Made by a program: the position numbers and the translations under genes. From Panulirus ornatus (Eukaryota; Arthropoda; Malacostraca; Decapoda; Palinuridae), in assembly GCF_036320965.1 (NCBI RefSeq), contig NC_092242.1, positions 62,802,020 to 62,866,019 of the forward strand: DNA of 64,000 nucleotides, given 5' to 3'. How positions within the stretch are numbered: the stretch's first letter is position 1; each line of letters begins with the position of its first letter. Of the stretch, positions 11,523-21,167 are shown in pieces. The notes beneath the pieces were generated by a model that ran no database searches, was not told the origin of the DNA, and saw only the letters and a list, made by a program, of their open reading frames with translations.

Positions 11523-11740
11523 GTCTGGGACCAGGTGGTGGTGGTGAGGGGGTTCAGGTGGTGATGGTGAGGGGGTTTAGGTGGTGGTGGTGAGGAGGTT
11601 CTCAGGTGGTGGTGGTGAGGGGGTTCAGGTGGTAGTGGTGAGGGGGCTCACGTGGTGGTGGTGAGGGGGTTCTCAGGTGGTGGTGAGGGGGTTTAGGTGG
11701 TGGTGAGGGGGTTCTGTTGGTGAGGGGTGGGGGTGAAGTC
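11523..11740. repeat. G-rich ~27-bp minisatellite
   Basis: About eight copies of GGTGGTGGTGAGGGGGTTCA, with TTTAG or TTCTCAG variants at the join. Runs of GG and GGGGG on the plus strand make G-quadruplex formation plausible. Confidence 0.9.
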
Positions 11741-12003
11741 GCCCTTCACGGGAGTGGGGTGGAGGGTAGGCGACAAAGGAGAGAGGGATGACAAAGGGAG
11801 AGAGGGTGATGGGAGAGTGGGGATGGGAGGGTAGAGAGCGAGGCAAGGACCGGAGGATAAAAGCTGTGGGAGAGAGTGAAATGGACGGTGGTAGTGAGGA
11901 TCGGGTTGGTTGGTGTGAAGGAATTGTCTCTAGAGTGAAGATTTTCCCTCCCCCCCATCCCCATCCAGTCCCCCGCCTCATGGCTATCTCACCATTCGTA
12001 GTG

Positions 12004-12004
<1 letters not shown>
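11741..12004. other. Purine-rich spacer
   Basis: Repeated GGGAGAG or GGATGGGAG words fill 11,780-11,850. Nothing coding is recognised. Confidence 0.5.

Positions 12005-12085
<81 letters not shown>
12005..12085. repeat. (TA)n microsatellite
   Basis: Pure TA dinucleotides, directly joined to the interspersed repeat that follows. Confidence 0.97.
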
Positions 12086-12087
<2 letters not shown>

Positions 12088-12190
12088 CTATGAGTCCACG
12101 GGGAAAATGAAACACGTTCCCAAGTGCACTTTCGTGTAATGATCACATCGTCAGGAGACACACAAGAATGAGATAGAAGACGTGGAACAG
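12086..12190 (+). mobile_element. Interspersed repeat, 'cctatgagtccac' family
   Basis: It starts TTCCTATGAGTCCACGGGG and continues with CCAAGTGCACTTTCGTGTAA and TCGTCAGGAGACACA. The same words occur inverted at about 56,590-56,735 and as a short plus copy at 56,812-56,850. I recognise this as a repeat common in decapod genomes. Its class is unknown to me. Confidence 0.7.
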
Positions 12191-12191
12191 T

Positions 12192-12193
<2 letters not shown>

Positions 12194-12240
<47 letters not shown>
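12194..12240. repeat. (GT)n microsatellite
   Basis: Pure GT dinucleotides. Confidence 0.96.
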
Positions 12241-12243
<3 letters not shown>

Positions 12244-12604
12244 GTATATATTTTCCTCTGACATATACTTTACTTCAAATGAGCTTTGGTGTACAAGCAG
12301 GCTTGGGTTCGGGTGTTGGGTCCCGTGAAAACCATTAGAATGACGATGATGATGGAAGCCCGCTGTCGTATTATCCATCGTAATGTCTCGCAATTACTAA
12401 TACAATTGCGTTATTTTCTCATGACTTCCCCCTCCCCTCGCCATAGATTAGCGCCACTCGTGCGTATAATTGGGTTTTAACGGGCTGCGTTATATAGCCG
12501 GGCGCTTCCGCCGTTACGTAAAGGCGTGGCGTTTGTTGATAGCGTTAGGGCGGGCGTGGATCGTATGGTGATTATCATTCACTTAGTCTCGGACTCCCCG
12601 AGCC

Positions 12605-13000
12605 ATGAATGTTGAGAGGCTAGTGACGTCATCGCGTCTTGCACAGCCCTGCCCCGACGCCGATTGGCCCAAAATGACGTCACGCCCTTCCTGTTGCTGC
12701 TCCCCCCCCCCTCCATTTTTTTTTCCCAGACGTGATTGGTCCGAGTGACGTAATGACGGTCATAGCCGACACCGATTTGTGAATAGGGCCTCATTACCGT
12801 CGCTGATTGGCTCGAATGACATTTGCCACCTTTATTCCCGGCAGTGATTGGTGGGGGGGTCATTATGAATCCTACCAGTCGCTGATTGGTCCGAGTGACG
12901 TCACCACCGTTCAACTTGGCGCTGATTGGTCAGGAACTTGCCTTCCCCAGCAGTAATTCCGCACCCAAACCGCTTGAACCATAGACACTCCATTGATTGG
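12605..13000. promoter_or_regulatory. Phased GATTGG (CCAAT) and TGACGTCA (CRE) array
   Basis: GATTGG starts at 12,662, 12,734, 12,805, 12,846, 12,884, 12,924 and 12,995, with spacings of 72, 71, 41, 38, 40 and 71 bp. A TGAC half-site begins 12-13 bp after four of them: TGACGTCA at 12,675 and 12,896, TGACGTAA at 12,746 and TGACATTT at 12,817. A further TGACGTCA sits at 12,624. GATTGG is an inverted CCAAT box (NF-Y) and TGACGTCA is the palindromic CREB/ATF site. It could be an enhancer or promoter cluster, or a decaying minisatellite. No transcript or TATA box is visible nearby. Confidence 0.5.
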
Positions 13001-13269
13001 ATTACGTTATATATGTGTTGTAGAAACCATCAGTGTTATAGGGGAACACCGCCTGGGTGTAGAGGTTGTAGAGGCCAAGGTTTATGGCCTGTGTGGGTGT
13101 CTACTAACGCATCCGTATCGTATATACATTTCGTAGCCGTTCGTTGGGGTTGTGTATTCCTCATGGTTTCGCTGATGTTTCGTGGGAATTCATGAAGCAG
13201 ACTCGGATTGCCGTGTGGGGACAGTCGTTCGTGAAGCAGGATTCTTTTCTGGTTCGTGTATTTTTTTTT

Positions 13270-13800
13270 TCCATTATTACTCGTTTCCCGCGTCTTGAGG
13301 TAGCGCCAGGAACAGACGGAAGAACGGCCTCATTTTCTCATATCTATTCTCAAGCTGTCATGTGTAATACACCGAGACCACAGCCTCGCATTCCACAGCG
13401 AGGTCCCACAGACCTTTCCATGGTCTACCCTGACCACCTCATATACCCTGGTTCAAGTCCAGTGATAGCCCGTCGCCCCTCGTATACCTCATCGTTCCAT
13501 TTCTTTCTTCTCATGCCACGCTTCACATCCGCCTGTACGTTTAGGCCCCGATCACTCAAAGTATCTTTAACTCCAACCTTTCTCACGTCCTTTTCGCTGT
13601 CTCGTCTTCTCCTCGTTCCCACACTTCCGACATTGTATATACCATCTCAAGTCAACCTCTCCTCACTCATCCTCTCCAGATGTTCGAACCATATCATCTC
13701 CCCCCTCTTCAGCATTCTTACACGTACTTTTCTTACTACTACTACAACTCTCTCGTACCCAGTACTTTGTTTTTGCTCGTTCAACTCACACCACAAATCG
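13270..13800 (-). mobile_element. Decayed LINE fragment (same family as 56,870-57,899)
   Basis: Minus-strand frames contain WFEHLERMSEERLT (about 13,650-13,690) and, in another frame, TLSDRGLNVQADVKRG. They match WFGHMERMSEERLT and ILCDRGLNMQEGERR of the better copies. The left part (13,290-13,450) matches the family's tail, including TTGAGGTAGCGCCAGGAACA. Frameshifts show it is dead. Confidence 0.8.
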
Positions 13801-13837
13801 TCCTCAGATACTTCTCTTTTTTTTTTTTTTTCCACTT

Positions 13838-13933
13838 CCGACACGACACCTGCTCTTCTTGTACTTCCTGGCGCACGGCCTACCCCCGACACGACACCTG
13901 CTCTTCTTGTACTTCCTGGCGCACGACGGCCCA
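13838..13933. repeat. 48-bp tandem duplication
   Basis: CCGACACGACACCTGCTCTT begins at 13,838 and again at 13,886. Confidence 0.93.
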
Positions 13934-13962
13934 CCACCGCCTCGCATCCGCCGTACACTTCA

Positions 13963-14165
13963 CCGTCGGGACCACTCCACACCGTCGGGACCACTCCACA
14001 CCGTGGGGGACCACTCCACACCGTCGGGACCACTCCACACCGTCGGGGACCACTCCACACCGTCGGGGACCACTCCACACCGTCGGGACCACTCCACACC
14101 GTCGGGGACCACTCCACACCGTCGGGGACCACTCCACACCGTCGGGACCACTCCACACCGTCAGC
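13963..14165. repeat. 19-20-bp tandem repeat, about ten copies
   Basis: The unit is CCGTCGGGGACCACTCCACA, with 19-bp copies (GGG) and 20-bp copies (GGGG) intermixed. The length change shifts frames, so the several overlapping open frames here are not credible proteins. Confidence 0.95.
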
Positions 14166-14294
14166 CATACCCATCTAGCTGTGCCTCGCCGACGGTGGTG
14201 AGGTCTCTTTCCTCGCGGAGTGAGTTTACACGATTACCATTTGCTGGTTGTCAAGAGCTGTGGAAGTGGAAGGTGCTGAGGTACGAGCACTTAT

Positions 14295-14314
14295 ACACAC
14301 ACACACACACACAC
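14295..14314. repeat. (CA)n microsatellite
   Basis: Short CA tract directly before the tRNA-like head. Confidence 0.95.
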
Positions 14315-14355
14315 GGGCCTCCGTGGTGTAGTGGGTAGCACCACTGACTGACCCC
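14315..14355 (+). mobile_element. tRNA-like SINE head, truncated
   Basis: CCTCCGTGGTGTAGTGGGTA resembles a tRNA 5' end with a polymerase III box A (TGGTGTAGTGGGTAGC). No box B follows because a (GA)n tract begins at 14,358. The head is probably a truncated tRNA-derived SINE rather than a tRNA gene. Confidence 0.45.

Positions 14356-14357
<2 letters not shown>

Positions 14358-14388
<31 letters not shown>
14358..14388. repeat. (GA)n microsatellite
   Basis: Short pure GA tract. Confidence 0.95.
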
Positions 14389-14389
<1 letters not shown>

Positions 14390-14599
14390 GACAAATATAG
14401 GTGCAAATCTTCCTTGTGGTTGTGTAGTGACGTGTCGTGTGGCTGAGCCTCCCTCCCTCCTGGTGTGTTGTGTGTGTGGTTGTCGTCCCTGGTGCTGGCA
14501 GGTGTGGCGGGTGGTGGTGGCGGGCGAGGAGCCCCACCTGGCATGTCTGCATGTGGCTAACTTGATGATCATGATTGTGGTGGTGGAGGTGGTGGTACT

Positions 14600-14677
14600 C
14601 TTGTGGCTGCTGCTGCCGTCCTCGCTGCTGCTGATGCTGCTGTCCTCGCTGCTGCTGCTGCTGCTGCTGCCGTCCTC

Positions 14678-14708
<31 letters not shown>

Positions 14709-14905
14709 TCCTCGCTGCTGCTGCTGCTGCTGCCGTTCTTGCTGCTGCCGCTGCTGCTGCTGCTGCTGTTCTCGCTGCTGCTACTACTGCTTCCGCTGCT
14801 GCTGCTGCGTTTGCTGCTGCTGTTCTCGCTGCTGCTACTACTGCTGCTTCCGCTGCTGCTGCTGCGTTTTGCTGCTGCTGTTCTGGCTGCTGCTGCAGAT
14901 GTTGT
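14600..14905. repeat. (CTG)n with regular GTCCTCG / GTTCTCG interruptions
   Basis: Blocks of three to eight CTG or CTGCTA triplets are separated by TGTCCTCG, CCGTCCTCG or TGTTCTCG at roughly 27-60-bp intervals. Plus frames read poly-Leu or poly-Ala. The minus Gln frame is broken by TAG from CTACTA. No coding role is supported. Confidence 0.93.
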
Positions 14906-15039
14906 TTCTGTTGCTAGTTATCTTGCGTCTGTTGCTCAGTGCATGTGGTGAAGCAGACGTCATTTGCAGTTTCTTTATGTCATTTCTGTTCTACCAAGTC
15001 TGTTGCCGTTTACCAGAGATGAATAAAGTGTACAGAGCA

Positions 15040-15112
15040 GTGTACACTAATGGAGAAATGCAAATAGCCATCAACTCTGATGAAGAAATGTATATACCTA
15101 TGTACTTCAATG

Positions 15113-15193
<81 letters not shown>

Positions 15194-15319
15194 ATGAAAA
15201 TATATATTAACATATGTAGCCTAATAACAAAATGTATATATATATATATGTACCCTAATGAAAAATGTATATACCTACGTACCTTAATGGAAATTGTATA
15301 TACCTATGTAACCCAGTGA

Positions 15320-15398
<79 letters not shown>

Positions 15399-15470
15399 GT
15401 AATAGAAAAATTACACACGTACCCATGTGTCCTAATGCAAAATGTATATACCTAAGAACCCCCCATGAAA
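15040..15470. repeat. Degenerate ~35-bp array with two internal (TA)n expansions
   Basis: Copies of a unit like CTAATGAAAAATGTATATAC followed by CTATGTACC occur at about 15,050, 15,085, 15,190, 15,225, 15,255, 15,290 and 15,430. Two copies are expanded at their TATATA core into pure TA tracts (15,115-15,188 and 15,323-15,395). Confidence 0.8.
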
Positions 15471-15774
15471 AAATAAAGGTGTATAGCTTTATACTGTATT
15501 GGAAAAATTATTCTTGTAGAAGCTGCAGTCTATCTCACAGCCTGACCCCACTCGTAGAGGGCAGGATCAGTTTAATTAATCCTTAGTTGGTTTCGTTGCT
15601 TTCCCACCCTAATGATATCTCATCTTGGGACCAATATATATCACTTGTTTTGGTCGCCTGTAAGTCGCCTCTTGCTTCCTAAAACCATGGCATAACGTAA
15701 GACCTTCCTGGAAACATTTTGCAGTAGAGTTTAGACACCACACACATATATGATTGATCTGTTCCTTGCCTTCA
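15471..15774. other. Unique spacer, no gene seen
   Basis: Unique AT-rich sequence. The open minus-strand frame that enters here is generated by the adjacent 30-bp array. Confidence 0.5.
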
Positions 15775-16410
15775 CAGAGTTGATTTATCCCTCTCCCAGC
15801 TACGACAAGATAGAGTAATCCCATCCCAGCTACAACAAGATAGAGTAATCCCATCCCAGCTACAGCAAGATAGAGTAATCCCATCCCAGCTACGGCAGGA
15901 AAGAGTAATCCCATCCCAGCTACGTCAAGATAGAGTAATCCCATCCCAGCTACGGCAGGAAAGAGTAATCCCATCCCAGCTACGTCAAGATAGAGTAATC
16001 CCAGCCCAGCTACGGCAAGATAGAGTAATCCCTTCCCAGCCACCGTAGGACAGAGTAATCCCATCCCAGCCACCGCAGGATCAAGTAATCCCTTCCCAAC
16101 CACGGCAGGTCAGCGTAATCCCCTCCCAGCCACCGCAGGACCGAGTAATCCCCTCCCAGCCACCGCAAGACCAAAATAATCCCCGCCCAGCCTTCACAAG
16201 ACCAAATTCATCCCTTCCTGGCCAACACAGGACCAAAGTAGTCCCTCTTTCAGCTATCAAAGAGCTCGGTAATCCCTCCTAAGCCATAAGGACCAGGGAA
16301 ATCTCCCTCCCTCCTTCCCGCCAACCAACACAAGACCGAGTCATCCTTCCTAGGCCGTCACAGGAGCAAGTAATACCACCCAAGCCGCCATCACAAGACC
16401 AAGTGATCCT
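15775..16410. repeat. 30-bp minisatellite, about 20 copies
   Basis: The unit has cores GAGTAATCCCATCCCAGCTA and CGGCAAGATA. It keeps exact 30-bp register from about 15,780 to 16,180, then degrades in sequence and length to about 16,410. The minus strand reads a decapeptide like MGLLYLDVAG repeatedly because 30 is a multiple of three. Confidence 0.95.
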
Positions 16411-16650
16411 TTCCCTGGCATTACAGTCGGATTTCCGTATCCCCTCACTGCCACTGTTGACGTCATCACCATGGAGTTGGTTTTCCTCTCTCCCCTGAGA
16501 TGTCAGTGGAGATGTTATCCCGGATTGTAAGTGGGTTAATATGTATATATATATATGTATATTTTTTTTTTCCTGTGCCGCAAATGGAGATGCGCCTCCC
16601 ACGTCAACAGCCGCAGCCCTAAACGACTGAGCGAGGGGGGGAGGAGAAGG

Positions 16651-16652
<2 letters not shown>

Positions 16653-16724
<72 letters not shown>
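16653..16724. repeat. (CT)n microsatellite
   Basis: Pure CT dinucleotides after a G-rich stretch. Confidence 0.97.
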
Positions 16725-16728
<4 letters not shown>

Positions 16729-16849
16729 GCATGCACCGTCTAGACTGGTTCTGGAAATTGACGTCAATAAAGTTAGCTCCAGAGGAACGGTAGAGTTATG
16801 TTGATGCCGTCGCGTTCATGTGGGGAAACTTGGTTATCTTTAAATTGCA

Positions 16850-16850
<1 letters not shown>

Positions 16851-16895
<45 letters not shown>
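16851..16895. repeat. (GT)n microsatellite
   Basis: Pure GT dinucleotides. Confidence 0.96.
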
Positions 16896-16897
<2 letters not shown>

Positions 16898-17269
16898 GGA
16901 GGGCTGGAACTGATTTCATAGTATTGGTACTGTTCCATTTCTAGTCTTGTTGTGGTCCAGGTTCCGTCGGCTTTAAGAGTATCTGTTGTGTAGTTTTTAT
17001 CGTCTTTTTTCTTCTCTCTCGTGGGTTTGGAGACTAAGACGAAGGGAATGTTGTTATTGTCGCCGGGGGTAATGAGTGGTGGCGGGAGTTAACTGGTAGG
17101 GTCGTACAGGTGGCCGGCCACCCACTTCCCCAGCACTTCTTGCGCTAGTGGTAATGCCCGTGTGAGAGCCAGATAAGAGAAGACCTGGTGGTCTTTTACG
17201 GAATTATCTGCTGGGTGGGGTATGGGGGGGCAATAATAGGACCCTACGTCCTTGTGTGTATATAGTTAG
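16896..17269. other. Unique spacer, no gene seen
   Basis: Moderate-GC unique sequence with the palindromic GGTGGCCGGCCACC at about 17,110. No exon is recognised. Confidence 0.5.
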
Positions 17270-17605
17270 AGGCAGGATAGTAATGCAGAAGGCTCCTCCC
17301 CACTCAGCACTTTAGATGGAGACAGTAAAGCATAGGGCTTTCCCCCCAACCACCACAATAGATAGAGACCGGACAGTAAAGCAGAAGGCTCCTCCCCATC
17401 CACTACTATAGATGGAGACAGGATAGTAAAGCCGAAGGCTCCTCTTCAACCACCACCATAGATGGAGACGGTAAAGCAGAAGGCTCTTCCCCACCCACCA
17501 TTACATATGGAGACATGATAGTACAGCAGAAGGTACCTCCCCACTCACCACTATAGATGGAGACCAGACAAGTAAAGCAGAAGGCTCCTCCCTACCCACC
17601 AACCC
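17270..17605. repeat. 45-52-bp minisatellite, seven copies
   Basis: The unit has cores GTAAAGCAGAAGGCTCCTCC and ACTATAGATGGAGAC. Its length varies because 'aggatag' is present or absent at the join. Confidence 0.92.
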
Positions 17606-18293
17606 TTTTGGTACATCAGCTGGCTGGAAAACAGCTACGGAAGAACAGCGTTGGAGCGTAGAGACAATAATACACTGACGTGGAAATTTTCACAGGAAAG
17701 GAGGTTTGAAAAACAGACTCTGATCTAGTTACAGCAGCCTGTCTGCTCAGGGGAAGAGGGTCTTACTAGGCTAACATGACTAGATGAAAGATTGACGTAC
17801 GTGTAATAATACATTGTCATTTTTGAAAAGGGTTGTTCATCGGTGATTGTCATTAAAGTATTTGTCCAACCGAGTTGTAAATGTCTTGAGAGTATTTCCA
17901 TCTGGTATTATGGTGGCACTTTATCCCAGCGTTCTGTATGTAACTCATCGAGCAAAGGAAGAAAACAAAGGCCCACCGTTTGTATTACATCTCCTTCCCT
18001 TTAACTCCCTACAACAGTGTTGGCTGAGGTTGTCGATTGGGTACACTGTCACCACTACAACAACATCAAGAGCTTTCGTTACGTTTATGTGGCGATTCAT
18101 TGATATATTCCTCCTCCTTTTTTTTCCTTTTCTTCCCCACGAGAAATGAACGAGTATAATATTATATGGTAACATTATTTAAAGACACGTTGTACGTGGT
18201 CAGTGGTGAACGTGGGTAGGTATCAGATTATGTAGAAGAAATGGATTTATGTGTCGAGTGTCCTGTCTGTCTCATTTGGAAACTTAGGAGCCA
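17606..18293. other. Unique spacer, no gene recognised
   Basis: Short frames occur on both strands with no domain. TTTTTTTTCC near 18,120 is preceded by a pyrimidine stretch. No exon can be supported. Confidence 0.5.
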
Positions 18294-18469
18294 TTGCTGT
18301 TTACAGGGAGTTGGGAGAAGAGGGTGCGCAGAGCCAAGCGCCCGCCGCCGGTCCGCCGTGCCGTTAGCGTCGGGAGGCCTGGGTGTTACCAAGCTCGACT
18401 AGCCTCAACGCACCGCGGGGATGGTATTGTATTGCTCCCCACACGGCACTTCCCGCAAAGCGCGCACCC

Positions 18470-18470
<1 letters not shown>
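18294..18470. promoter_or_regulatory. CpG-dense GC-rich island (candidate promoter or 5' exon)
   Basis: The stretch is clearly GC-rich with many CpGs (for example CAAGCGCCCGCCGCCGGTCC), while flanking DNA is AT-rich or simple repeat. It lies 4.9 kb upstream of the X11/Mint start-codon exon, whose acceptor implies an upstream exon. That makes it a possible first exon or promoter. No TATA box or initiator was identified, so the call is tentative. Confidence 0.25.

Positions 18471-18539
<69 letters not shown>
18471..18539. repeat. (CT)n microsatellite
   Basis: Pure CT dinucleotides at the right edge of the CpG-dense island. Confidence 0.97.
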
Positions 18540-18541
<2 letters not shown>

Positions 18542-18645
18542 CGCCTCAGTTTTAAATGGCTATAGAGCGTGTTGTGGGGAGGGCTAGGTAATATATACTT
18601 CACCCCCCCCCCCAGCATGGCTCTAGAATTATAATTATCTATCAT

Positions 18646-18729
<84 letters not shown>
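18646..18729. repeat. (CT)n microsatellite
   Basis: Second pure CT tract, about 110 bp after the first. A C11 run lies near 18,604. Confidence 0.97.
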
Positions 18730-18733
<4 letters not shown>

Positions 18734-18849
18734 TTGCCTTCGCCATTTTAATGATCAGCGTTGTTGACTTTTATGATGCGCACGTTTTCCCTGCGCTTCG
18801 GTCATGACCCGCTGAGTGCTTCACTTGTTTCACATTACCTGCAGAAAAA

Positions 18850-19010
18850 ACACTTGTCCTGCCTGAGCACTCAGCACGCACTTTACATACTTATGTCTCC
18901 CATAACGCACTTCACACTTATTTCTGATAAGGCACTTTACGCGTATCTCTTCCATAAATGCATTTTACACTTTTCAGCCCTTCCGTAACGCACCTTAATA
19001 CACTTTTTAT
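18850..19010. repeat. Degenerate ~30-bp array, 'cataacgcacttta'
   Basis: Words such as ACGCACTTTACATACTTATG, ACGCACTTCACACTTATTTC and GGCACTTTACGCGTATCTC recur about every 30 bp, four to six times. Confidence 0.65.
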
Positions 19011-19136
19011 CACATAGTCCAGACGGTAGTTCCACCGTTTGATGACTGGACGGAGGCGGGAGTAGCGTGTCTTGGATATCAGTCCTTGTTTTCGTCTGCC
19101 ATTTCAACCTTGCACGGTTGATGATTAAGAATGCAA

Positions 19137-19154
19137 CCCCCCCCCCCCCCCCCC
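19137..19154. repeat. Poly-C run
   Basis: Eighteen consecutive C, followed by A/C-rich sequence. Confidence 0.95.
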
Positions 19155-19319
19155 AACAAACAAACACACACACACGCACGCACATGAAGGAGACGCAACA
19201 CCTGCGTCTCACGGGCCAGGCTCAAGACTGGGTTAACGTTAGAAACGTCCCCAGTGGCTTCGCTCATTAGCTTTGTCCATTCCTAGCCATAGGTGTTTGA
19301 TGATGCTGTTCCTGTCCTC

Positions 19320-19323
<4 letters not shown>

Positions 19324-19354
<31 letters not shown>
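19324..19354. repeat. (GT)n microsatellite
   Basis: Short GT tract. A facing CA tract follows at 19,435-19,459. Confidence 0.95.
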
Positions 19355-19357
<3 letters not shown>

Positions 19358-19534
19358 GGAGAGAGAGTCTTGCACTCGTGTTGCTCCGTCTCCTAACATT
19401 GTATATATATATACCATGTCTTTACTGAGATGCATACACACACACACACACACACACACCAGCCTAAGCCAGCTATTCATTCATCGAGCAACCTCGAAAG
19501 AAGGATGAACACTTGGGTTTGATGTGGGCTGACT

Positions 19535-19604
19535 GCCGCGTCCACGATTCGAACCCCTGCTGGTACAACCCCCCGGGACCATGCTGACGCATGGTCATGT
19601 GTAT
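19535..19604 (-). mobile_element. Possible tRNA-derived SINE remnant
   Basis: On the minus strand GGGGTTCGAATCGTGG fits the polymerase III box B consensus. A convincing box A is not seen at tRNA spacing, so only a remnant is claimed. Confidence 0.3.
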
Positions 19605-20190
19605 GTGTGTGTGTAATTACCTAATTGTACTGTATGGGAAGGGGATTTTACACTCATTGGGGCCCCATCCCTTGAAATTTCTCTGCTGTTGTACAGCTTT
19701 TTAAACTTTTATATGCTGTCCACATTCACCATTTTATAACAGTTATGTACCATTCTTATACTTTGAAAGTACTTCTGTACATTCTTTCTGACAAGTTTCT
19801 TGTTTAATTTCATGTTATGACCTTTGGTTGTTCCATCCTTGTATCTTTCGAAGAACTGTTCACTGTCTGCATCTTCGAGCTGTTACAGAGTTAGTGATTT
19901 TGATCAGGTCACCCCTAACTCTTCTCTCTTCCATGGTGGACAAATTTAAGGCCTCTAGCCTTTCCCTATAACTCAGTGTTCATAATTCTCTTGCCATCTT
20001 TGTTGCCTCTGGACCTTCTCTATTAGCTCTTTGTGCTTCTTTAGGTGCAGTAACTGAACTTGAGAAGAATATTTTAGTTTTGGCCTTATGTAAGACGTGA
20101 ACAGTTTGCTGAGTAATTCCTTATCAATGAACATGAATGCATTTCTAATATTTGGTTGAGGACTGTTGGTCTCCTTGACTATTCCTCTAG
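19605..20190 (-). mobile_element. Decayed non-LTR retrotransposon 3' region
   Basis: The minus strand reads LEALNLSTMEERRVRGDLIKITN at about 19,885-19,960, the LINE C-terminal landmark also seen at 9,360-9,830. The element's probable 3' tail is at the left end (GTAATTACCTAATTGTACTG, TTTTACACTCATTGGGGCCC), and a related tail piece occurs at about 60,458-60,520. Several in-frame stops show it is inactive. Confidence 0.72.
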
Positions 20191-20920
20191 GTAGGACTCT
20201 GATGACAGGTTAGGGATGGTGTGTGTTTGTGCACCAATGATATACAGCCCTTGTGGTAATTGATGGTTGTAGGAAACAAGTGTCTTGGCTTAGAACATGT
20301 GGATAGGCTTGTAAACCCTTCGAGTTTCAGTACACTTTCACTGTAATTGCATGTGTTGTCAGTGTAAATCTGCAAGGTGTAGTTTAGACCATGAGTGTAC
20401 ATGCAAGAAGGTAAAACCTTAGGTTGTAGTGCACACATTTTATGGTTTCACATGCTGTAGAGTACACTCAGGCTGTACAGGCTGCAAAGGTAAACCTAAG
20501 CAGTTGTCAGTATTCTAGTTGTTGAGGTAAACCCGACATAGTGCACGTCCAAGTTTTACATATTGGCAGAGAAAAATCTAAGCTGCAGTCTACTGTTTAG
20601 TAATGTTGTCGAGATACAGCTTAGGTGTAGTTTGCCTCAAAGTTGCAGATATTGTTGAGGTGAATTTGAACTGTAGTATACATCCTAGTTTTACATGCTG
20701 CATAGGATTTTTTTGGTTTACCTGCTTTATTCTACAAGCTAATATAGCTAGAGAATGTTTTTCACTTCAGTTCACACTATACATGCACTGGTGTTTAGTT
20801 TAGCTTTTATCATTACATTCAAGCTATATTTATTTGGTGTTGACTTATATCTTGAAGTCTACATGGTATATATGTTTATTGTAGGTCTCCATGCTAAGTA
20901 TACTTGCCCTTCAGATGTTT
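20190..20920. repeat. Degenerate ~70-bp array
   Basis: The words TTAGGTTGTAGT, GTTTTACATGCTG and GAGGTAAACC recur in the same order across about 700 bp with heavy divergence, for example near 20,420, 20,555, 20,615 and 20,685. Old minisatellite; limits approximate. Confidence 0.6.
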
Positions 20921-21063
20921 TCCTTCATCAGAATTGGTCTTCAGGCTAGTTGCTCTTGCTCCAGAGTATTTTAGTGTATGTACTCCAGATGTTTTGGTTC
21001 TCATGGTGTAGTTTACATCAGTATGTTGTTTACAAGGCCATTGTAGAATACCTATTATTTGAT

Positions 21064-21167
21064 ATGCATAAATCATAATGAGAGCGTTTTGCATTGACAT
21101 ACAGTATGTATGTCAATGCATAAATCATAATGAGAGCGTTTTGCATTGACATACAGTATGTATGTCT
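21064..21167. repeat. 52-bp tandem duplication with perfect hairpin
   Basis: ATGCATAAATCATAATGAGA starts at 21,064 and 21,116. Between them, 21,091-21,102 (GCATTGACATAC) is the exact reverse complement of 21,108-21,119, with a 5-base loop. The second copy has lost part of the right arm. Confidence 0.93.

Noticed and set aside
13144..14178. 344-residue frame and its overlapping antisense partners
   Set aside because: They cross a dead LINE fragment and a mixed 19/20-bp array; long frames on both strands come from repeat structure.
14315..14355. Functional tRNA gene
   Set aside because: Only a box A-like head is present; the rest is replaced by a GA tract. The other tRNA-like spots (51,685-51,765 and 62,078-62,165) do not give a clean cloverleaf.
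14388..14951. Leucine-rich or alanine-rich protein from the CTG tract
   Set aside because: Two plus frames are equally open, and the polyglutamine frame on the minus strand has stops. Nothing favours coding.
15609..16103. 164-residue minus-strand protein with a decapeptide repeat
   Set aside because: It is the 30-bp array translated; no domain, and the frame decays with the array.
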